A DNA stretch of 64,000 bases, taken from assembly GCA_013076295.1 (NCBI GenBank), contig RQOL01000742.1, forward strand, positions 186,001 to 250,000, read 5' to 3'. A model generated the notes under the pieces. The model was not told where the DNA came from. It did not search any database and saw nothing but the letters and a program-made list of their open reading frames with translations. Source of the DNA: Sanderia malayensis (lineage: Eukaryota > Cnidaria > Scyphozoa > Semaeostomeae > Pelagiidae). This document shows positions 57,823-64,000 of the stretch, piece by piece. Position numbers and translations under genes: made by a program. Position 1 is the first letter of the stretch, and each line of letters opens with the position of its first letter.

Positions 57823-57934
57823 CTTTGTGTTAATCTCAGTTAATTACTTGATGACAGAACTTCTTTTTTTGCTCTTGTCTCTGGCAAGCCCATTGAAGCT
57901 TGCGTCATTGGGCAAATTGGCGCAAATTGACTTA

Positions 57935-58489
57935 CCGTATTTCCTCTATTAAGCGCCCACCCTCTATTAACCGCCCCCCTCCAATAAGGGCCCACCCTAA
58001 AATCAAAAAGTGTGAAATAAGCGCCGCCCAGGGCGGTTAATAGAATTCTTACATTTTCACTGTTTGGTTCAAATAATAGCGTAGAAACATGTGAATAGAC
58101 ATCAATTCCCTTCTTTTATCAATGGCAACATAAGCAAGTAGTTTAAGACCAAAGTTAGTCATTATATTTTAAAGAGAATGTCCATCTTTAATGTTTGTCA
58201 TTTCAATGTCCATGTGTGCGGCTTTACCATGCTGTAGCTTCTTCATTTCTTCTAAAAAAATGCTAACATATCATTTTTTTAACGTATGTCAATAAATAAC
58301 ATTCAGAACTTTGTTATTATTGATTATTGTTATATACTATTATTGTTAATATAAGATTATTGTTTTGTTTTGAAGATGTTCGATTTTAAAATTTTAAGAC
58401 TATGAGATAACCGCCCCCTTCCAATAAGCGCCCACCCAATCTTGCGAAATATTTAATAAGCGCCCGGGCGCTTAATAGAGGAAATACGG
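57935..58489. mobile_element. Nested 555-bp MITE with TA target duplication
   Basis: This is a non-autonomous TIR element inside the larger one. The ends are perfect inverted repeats of 24 bp beginning CCGTATTTCCTCTATTAAGC, at 57,935-57,958 and 58,466-58,489, each flanked by TA (57,933-57,934 and 58,490-58,491). Each terminal region also folds on itself: the GCGCCC and CGCCC motifs pair with GGGCG copies (for example CGCCCAGGGCGGTTAATAG at the left and GCGCCCGGGCGCTTAATAG at the right). A phrase near CCAATAAG-GCCCACCC occurs in direct orientation in both ends. The middle is AT-rich and non-coding. The TA duplication suits a Tc1/mariner-type or other TA-specific transposase. Confidence 0.9.
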
Positions 58490-58589
58490 TACTCGGACTT
58501 AGTACGGGATGTCAGACACGGATTTTTACGACCCAGTTTAAGCGTGGCACTTTCTAGAAGTTAGATTGGATCAGTTGAACTTTATCAAT

Positions 58590-58915
58590 GGCACTAATTA
58601 AAGTACCCAAACCTGTGAAGCTCATTGAAGATGCAGAGCCTTGAAGAACCTTATTAAGGCCAATATAAACGAAATTTCAATTCCTTTCGATGCTGAACTG
58701 CCGGTTATTGTTACAAAAAATTGGAGCGTTCTATCTCATGAAAAAGGTTATCACGTGTACCAAAGTGCATGAAGACCTGTATAATTAATAGAGCTTTAGA
58801 AACTAAAAGACAACCAGAGAACCCAACGGATAAATATGCTGGGTGTGCTCAAAGATGACAAAGTTTGGGGCACTTAGACAAAGGCAGTAATGGACGCAAT
58901 GCAAAACAATTTTCC
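58590..58915 (+). pseudogene. Decayed HIRAN-like domain coding remnant
   Basis: No open frame remains, but frame-by-frame reading gives linked peptide pieces. Near 58,668 onward one frame reads PFDAELPVIVTKNWSVLSHE and then KGYHVYQSA, followed by a TGA where a Trp codon (TGG) would fit. After a shift near 58,780 comes INRALETKRQPENPTDKYA, and after another shift VLKDDKV, then a Gly, and later K-G-S-N-like sequence. The pattern G-Y-H-V-Y-x-S-x-W, then E-N-P-x-D-x-Y-A-V, then V-x-K-D-x-x-V-V-G-H resembles HIRAN-like proteins that I recall as abundant, apparently transposon-borne, families in cnidarian genomes. Family assignment is from memory and moderate. At least two frameshifts and several stops make it a pseudogene. 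Confidence 0.6.
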
Positions 58916-59138
58916 ATGTTGTGACGTAATCCATATATTTTTGTTTTCTATTATCATGATTAATAAACTGTTTTGCTTCTTTAAAATGCCTTTAGTCCAT
59001 AACAATGGTCATAAAAATATAGTTTATGGCCATAAAATGGAGATATGGGGGCAACTGGGGGTAAAATATGCCACTTACATTAAAACTCGTATAATTCGAA
59101 CTTTCTGTAATTCGAACAAATTTGGATTCCCCCATAGA

Positions 59139-59160
59139 GTTCGAATTAGACAGAGTTGAC
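59139..59160 (-). repeat. Right terminal inverted repeat of the TIR element
   Basis: This is the exact reverse complement of 57,631-57,652, ending TAGACAGAGTTGAC directly against satellite AACATTCATTCCC. The open frame that runs through it to 59,159 is incidental. Confidence 0.92.
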
Positions 59161-62100
59161 AACATTCATTCCCACAATTTACACTAATAAAAGATAACAC
59201 TCATTCCCACAATTTACACCAATGAAAATTACCTTTTCTCTACGCAACTTACACTAATCAAAATTAGCATTCATTCTCACAATTTGCGCATGATTCCACG
59301 TCAATTCAGCGAGAACAAATTATTATGCACTTTTAGTTACTCTTTTCAGTAATATTAACATTCATTCCCAAAATTTACACTAATAAAAGATAACACTCAT
59401 TCCCACAATTTACACCAATGAAAACTAACTTTTATTCGTGCAACTTGCGCTAATCAAAATTAACATTCATTGCGCATGATTCGACGTAAATTCAGCGAAA
59501 ACAAATTGCTATACACTTTTAGTTACTTTTTTCAGTAATATTAACATTCATTCCCACAATTTACACCTACAAAAATTAACATTCATTCCCACAATTTGCG
59601 CATGATTCCGCGTCAATTCAGCGAAAACAAATTGTTTTACCCATTTAGTTACTTTTTTCAGTAATATTAACATTCATTCCCACAAGCTACACTAATAAAA
59701 GATAAAAAATTGTTATACACTTTTAGTTACTTTTTTCAGTAATGTTAATATTCATTCCCAAAATTTACAATAATAAAAGATAACACTGATTCCCACAATT
59801 TACACTAATAAAAACTAACTTTCATTTCCACAATTCACACCTATAAAAATTAACTTTTATTCCCGCAACTTACACTAATCAAAATTAACATTCATTCCAC
59901 AATTTGCGCATGATTCCACGTCAATTCAGCGAAAACAAATTGCTATACCTCTTTAGTTACTTTTTTCAGTAATATTAGCATTCATTCCCACAATTTACAC
60001 TAAAAAAGATAACACTCTTTCCCACAATTTACACCCACAAAAATTAACTTTCATTCCCGCAACTTACACTAATCAAAATTAACATTCATTCCCACAATTT
60101 GCGCATGATTCCACGTCAATTCAGCGAAAACAAATTGTTATACCCTTTTAGTTACTTTTTTCAGTAATATTAAAATTCATTCCCACAAGTTATACCAATA
60201 AAAGATAACAAATTGTTATACACTTTTAGTTACTTTTTTCAGTAATATTAACATTCATTCCCAAAATTTACAATAATAAAAGATAACACTGATTCCCACA
60301 ATTTACACTAATAAAAATTAACTTTCATTTCCACAATTTACACCTATAAAATTAACTTTTATTCCCGCAACTTACACTAATCAAATTAACATTCATTCGC
60401 ACAATTTATACATTATTCCAGGCTAATATATCCAAAACTTAATGAAAAACTTGTTTACATGTTTTCAGTGATATTAGCATTCATTCCGCAATTTACACTA
60501 ATAAAAGATAACACTCATTCCACAATTTACACCAATGAAAATTACCTTTTCTTTACGCAACTTACACTAATCAAATTAACATTCATTCTCACAATTTGCG
60601 CATGATTCCACGTCAATTCAGCGAGAACAAATTATTATGCACTTTTAGTTACTCTTTCAGTAATATTACATTCATTCCCAAAATTTACACTAATAAAAGA
60701 TAACACTCATTCCCACAATTTACACCAATGAAATTACCTTTTCTTTACGCAACTTACACTAATCAAAATTAACATTCATTCTCACAATTTGCGCGTGATT
60801 CCACGTCAATTCAGCGAGAACAAATTATTATGCACTTTTAGTTACTTTTTTCAGTAATATTAACATTCATTCCCAAAATTTACAATAATAAAGATAACAC
60901 TGATTCCCACAATTTACACTAATAAAAATTAACTTTCATTTCCACAATTTACACCTATAAAAATTAACTTTTATTCCCGCAACTTACACTAATCAAAATT
61001 AACATTCATTCGCACAATTTATACATTATTCCAGGCTAATATATCCAAAACTTAATGAAAAACTTGTTTACATGTTTTCAGTGATATTAGCATTCATTCC
61101 GCAATTTACACTAATAAAAGATAACACTCATTCCCACATTACGCCAATAACAAATAACTTTAATTTCCGCAACCTACACTTATCAAAATTAACATTCATT
61201 CCCACAATTTGCGCATGATTCCACATCAATTCTGCGAAAACACATTGTTATGCACTTTTAGTTATCTTTTTCAGTAATATTAACATTCATTCCCACATTT
61301 CACATTAATAAAAGATAACACTCATTCCCACAATTTACACCAATGAAAATTACCTTTTCTTTACGCAACTTACACTAATCAAAATTAACATTCATTCTCA
61401 CAATTTGCGCATGATTCCACGTCAATTTAGCGAGAACAAATTATTATGCACTTTTAGTTACTCTTTTCAGTAATATTAACATTCATTCCCAAAATTTACA
61501 CTAATAAAAGATAACACTCATTCCCACAATTTACACCAATGAAAACTAACTTTTATTCGCGCAACTTACGCTAATCAAAATTAACATTCATTCCCACAAT
61601 TTGCGCATGATTCCGCGTCAATTCAGCGAAAACAAATTGTTTTACCCTTTTAGTTACTTTTTTCAGTAATATTAACATTCATTCCCACAAGTTACACTAA
61701 TAAAGATAAAAATTGTTATACACTTTTAGTTACTTTTTTCAGTAATGTTAACATTCATTCCCACAATTTACAATAATAAAAGATAACCCTGATTCCCACA
61801 ATTTACACTAATAAAAATTAACTTTCATTTCCTCAATTCACACCTATAAAAATTAACTTTTATTCCCGCAACTTACACTAATCAAAATTAACATTCATTC
61901 CCACAATTTGCGCATGATTCCACGTCAATTCAGCGAAAACAAATTGTTATACCCTTTTAGTTACTTTTTTCAGTAATATTAAAATTCATTCCCACAAGTT
62001 ATACCAATAAAAGATAACAAATTGTTATACACTTTTAGTTACTTTTTTCATAATATTAACATTCATTCCCAAAATTTACAATAATAAAAGATAACACTGA

Positions 62101-62216
62101 TTCCCACAATTTACACTAATAAAAATTAACTTTCATTTCCACAATTTACACCTATAAAAATTAACTTTTACTCCCGCAACTTACACTAATCAAAATTAAC
62201 ATTCATTCGCACAATT

Positions 62217-62300
62217 TATCCATTATTCCAGGCTAATATATCCAAAACTTAATGAAAAACTTGTTTACATGTTTTCAGTGATATTAGCCTTCATTCCGCA
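62217..62300 (+). repeat. Alternative long module of the satellite (edge subfamily)
   Basis: The copy reads TATCCATTATTCCAGGCTAA, then ATATCCAAAACTTAATGAAA, then ACTTGTTTACATG and TTTTCAGTGATATTAGC. Its start (CACAATTTA) and end (TTCAGTGATATTAGC with CATTCC) align with the ordinary long module, but the middle, including the CCACGTCA core, is different. Other copies lie at about 55,621, 56,900, 60,408, 61,019 and, truncated, 62,578. Confidence 0.8.
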
Positions 62301-62354
62301 ATTTACAAATGAATAAACGTAAACACAGTTAAACCTAATGAAAGTATAATATCT

Positions 62355-62564
62355 CATTCCCATAATTTATATTAATAAAAATTAACTTTCATTCCCGCAA
62401 ATTACACTAATAAAAATTAACTTTCATTCCCACATTTTACACTAGTAAAAAATAACACTCATTACCACAATTTACACAAATAAAAATTAACTTCCATTCC
62501 GACAATTTACACCAATAAAAATTAACTTTTATTCCCGCAACTTACACTAATAAAAAATAACGTT
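62355..62564 (+). repeat. Six pure 35-bp satellite subunits in tandem
   Basis: Exactly 6 x 35 = 210 bp run from CATTCCCATAATTTAT to the next CATTCC at 62,565. Each unit starts (C/T)ATTCC or a one-base variant, contains a TTTACACTAAT-like stretch and ends AAAATTAACTTT or similar. No long module interrupts them, unlike the rest of the array, where subunits normally come in runs of one to four. Confidence 0.88.
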
Positions 62565-62621
62565 CATTCCCACAATTTATGCATTATTCCAGGCTAATAT
62601 ATCCAAAACCTAATGAAAAAC

Positions 62622-64000
62622 ACGAAGAGTTGAATTGAATTGAAACCAGTGAGCAGACGTGGTTTTATGAGCAGGAAAAAATTGGAAACTTTAGCGGGTT
62701 ATTGGCTATAGTGTAGTTAACAGAGTGTTAGTACAAGGAGATTGTAAGCTAGTTGTTGGTTGTAAATGTTTTCTACCGGCGTTAATAGCTTGTGAAACCT
62801 GAAAACTTCAATAATATATTGAAAAAGTAGAGGGCCTAGCCGTAGAGTTATAGTGAGTTGTAGCAAGAAACGAATATTGATCTGAGAACAGAATAAGGAA
62901 GAAGTTTCACTTGAATTCTTGGAGGAGGTGGAGTTCTATACCTGAAGAAGGATTTTTTTTTTTTTTTTTTCTTTTTCCTTTTTCCATTTTTGCTCACGGC
63001 AGTGAGAGTATAACATCACTGGGGAAAATTCATGTGAACTTTTTTCGGCTTTTATATCTCCTACCATAATACATTGCGGGGAGACACCTATTTTCATTGG
63101 GCAATTTATAATTTCCTTGTCAATCAAAGGACACAACAACAAAGGACGCAATTGGATTAGTGCAAAACGCAACAGGGATTCATTGTTTCGAAAATGCTCA
63201 ACAACGCACGATCGATCCGGAAGCATTACATCATCCAGTCGCAATAATTGTCAGGGAGTCGCATAGCTCAACAGGCTTTGTTTGAATCGAAGAATTCAGT
63301 ACGCGAGGAAGCTCGGGACATCTCCCCCTCGCACGCAAAACAAAAGCCTAGGCACTGCAGCATCTGCTGACAGAGCACACAAAGTACTAGCAGAGATTAG
63401 ACGAAAACAAAGGGGGGAAGAATTTTCGAAGGAGAAAGTGTAAAAATTTCGAAAAATACAGGGAATTTTTAGCTGAAAAAGAGCCACTACATCGAAGAAG
63501 GCGAAGGGGAATAAATTGAAGTGTTTTCGGAAAAGAACAGGGAAGGAACGAAAGGGCCAGGCGTGGGAAATCGATCTCATCTCACGAACAATAAAATTGA
63601 ATAAAGGAAGGTTTCAAAATAACCGTGTTTAAATGAAAACCTTTTCACATTTTCCTGTCAACATAAAAAGAAGCTTCCAACAGTCGTGGAACACTTGCGG
63701 AACACTGTCAGAGATCATCTGTAATTTCACCAAAAATTCAAATTCCTGAAAACTTCTTCCAGCGAAAGTTTTAACTCATTCACGAAAGTAAATTCCAAGA
63801 ACTACGCGTTTTTCTTTCTTTACAGTCACGAAAGTTTCTCCCCGCTTGAGTTTCTTCCCTTAATTAATATTATCAGTAACAACTACAATCCATCATCATA
63901 TTCAATAACCAAAGTGCCGTGAGCACCGAAAGGTTACCCTTTGATCTTTTGTACCTTTTCTTTTTACTCTAAATACACAGCCTGGAAAAATGTTTTTGTA
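62622..64000. other. Non-satellite flank, no gene supported
   Basis: Sequence changes sharply to non-repetitive DNA of more balanced composition. It contains a T18 tract at 62,953-62,970 extended by pyrimidine-rich sequence, then CAG at 63,000-63,002, which could be read as a splice acceptor on the + strand. Purine-rich stretches follow (63,290-63,560). Open frames on the minus strand (62,936-63,244 and 63,296-63,580) show no recognisable domain, and their residue make-up follows the complement of purine-rich DNA. No tRNA or rRNA is recognised. It may be a 5' untranslated or intronic part of a neighbouring gene, but that is not shown. Confidence 0.6.
62953..62970 (+). repeat. Poly-T tract (T18)
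   Basis: Eighteen T in a row are followed by CTTTTTCCTTTTTCCATTTT. This could be the reverse-strand poly-A tail of a retroposed sequence or a polypyrimidine tract; no retroposed body is recognised next to it. Confidence 0.85.

Larger units (their letters stand above)
57629..59160. mobile_element. pogo/Tigger-like TIR element, degenerate, with nested MITE
   Basis: The 1.53-kb insert interrupts satellite. Its ends form perfect 22-bp inverted repeats: GTCAACTCTGTCTAATTCGA plus AC at 57,631-57,652, and the complement at 59,139-59,160. The left end is preceded by CA and then TA (57,627-57,628), giving a terminus TA-CAGTCAAC typical of Tc1/mariner-superfamily pogo/Tigger elements, which duplicate TA. 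The right end lacks the matching TG-TA and two following satellite bases. Several TAATTCGAAC repeats lie inside each end. No intact transposase is present. The interior holds a separate 555-bp MITE and a decayed HIRAN-like coding remnant. Class II identity is secure; the pogo/Tigger label is by TIR resemblance. Confidence 0.88.
59161..62621 (+). repeat. Satellite array, block III (diverged right edge)
   Basis: The satellite continues with the same phase and orientation as before the TIR element. Copies belong to the diverged subfamily, with GAAAATTACCTTTTCTTTAC, CAAATTATTATGCACTTTTA and the alternative long module (CCAGGCTAATATATCCAAAA). Small deletions are frequent. The last recognisable satellite is the start of an alternative long module that breaks off after CCTAATGAAAAAC at about 62,621. 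No genes are visible. Confidence 0.95.

Noticed and set aside
58890..59159. Open frame of 89 codons on the + strand
   Set aside because: It starts inside the decayed HIRAN-like remnant and runs through the subterminal repeats into the right TIR; no domain is visible and the end is set by transposon structure.
1..62621. CENP-B box or telomeric repeats in the satellite
   Set aside because: The CENP-B pattern (TTCG, then A, then CGGG at fixed spacing) is not found in the consensus monomer, and there are no TTAGGG tandem repeats; AATTAGGATTC is a one-base satellite variant.
1..62621. E2F-like TTTCCCGC sites in AACATTTTTTCCCGCAAC variants
   Set aside because: The match depends on a variant in some subunits only (the usual form is TTATTCCCGC), and short matches are expected often in this C-rich repeat.
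62936..63244. Open frame of 102 codons on the minus strand
   Set aside because: It ends in a Lys/Glu run translated from the poly-T tract, with no recognisable motif; it could be chance.
63245..63330. tRNA-like stretch GTCGCATAGCTCAACAGG
   Set aside because: It does not form a cloverleaf: no T-loop GGTTCGAATCC-type sequence at the right distance and no closing acceptor stem.
63296..63580. Open frame of 94 codons on the minus strand, rich in Phe and Ser
   Set aside because: Composition follows the complement of purine-rich DNA, and I see no signal peptide plus domain pattern or known family. A small unknown exon cannot be excluded.

Overview
The window is eukaryotic, very AT-rich and almost gene-free. 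About 59 of 64 kb is one complex satellite DNA array. It enters from the left edge, is split by two transposon insertions, and stops near 62,621 against non-satellite DNA. The lineage of the retroelement (CR1/Jockey-type non-LTR), the pogo/Tigger-like TIR element and the decayed HIRAN-like coding remnant suggest an invertebrate metazoan, most likely a cnidarian such as a coral or sea anemone. That assignment is inference from recalled family resemblance; no host gene is present to confirm it.

Satellite design. The basic block is a 35-bp subunit that begins TTCCCACAATTTACAC and has almost no G on the + strand. A typical monomer is about 195 bp: one long module of about 90 bp plus three 35-bp subunits. 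The long module holds the conserved core TTGCGCATGATTCCACGTCA followed by ATTCAGCGAGAACAAATTGT. Monomer length varies because the number of 35-bp subunits varies, and a 23-bp shortened subunit (with TTTAGATTCA) often replaces them. Above this level lie many segmental duplications readable by eye: tandem ones with 1.28-1.68 kb periods and larger ones at offsets of about 9.0, 10.6 and 11.0 kb.

Layout. 1-27,091: satellite block I, rich in three-subunit monomers. 27,092-29,439: a 5'-truncated CR1/Jockey-type retrotransposon with an RT frame broken by one extra A, a (TATG)6 tail and an 11-bp target duplication. 29,440-57,628: satellite block II, made of shorter monomers up to about 51.9 kb, then a more diverged subfamily. 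57,629-59,160: a pogo/Tigger-like TIR element with clustered subterminal repeats, a nested 555-bp MITE and a decayed HIRAN-like coding remnant. 59,161-62,621: satellite block III, most degenerate at its right end, where six pure 35-bp units lie in tandem. 62,622-64,000: non-repetitive DNA with a poly-T tract and no convincing gene.

Nothing here acts as a set of cooperating genes. The biology is that of a large heterochromatin-like or centromere/pericentromere-like array that grows by unequal exchange and collects transposons. The strongest leads are the nested 35/90/195-bp architecture, the extreme strand asymmetry, the conserved bZIP-like core (CCACGTCA) repeated with each monomer, and the centre-to-edge age gradient.
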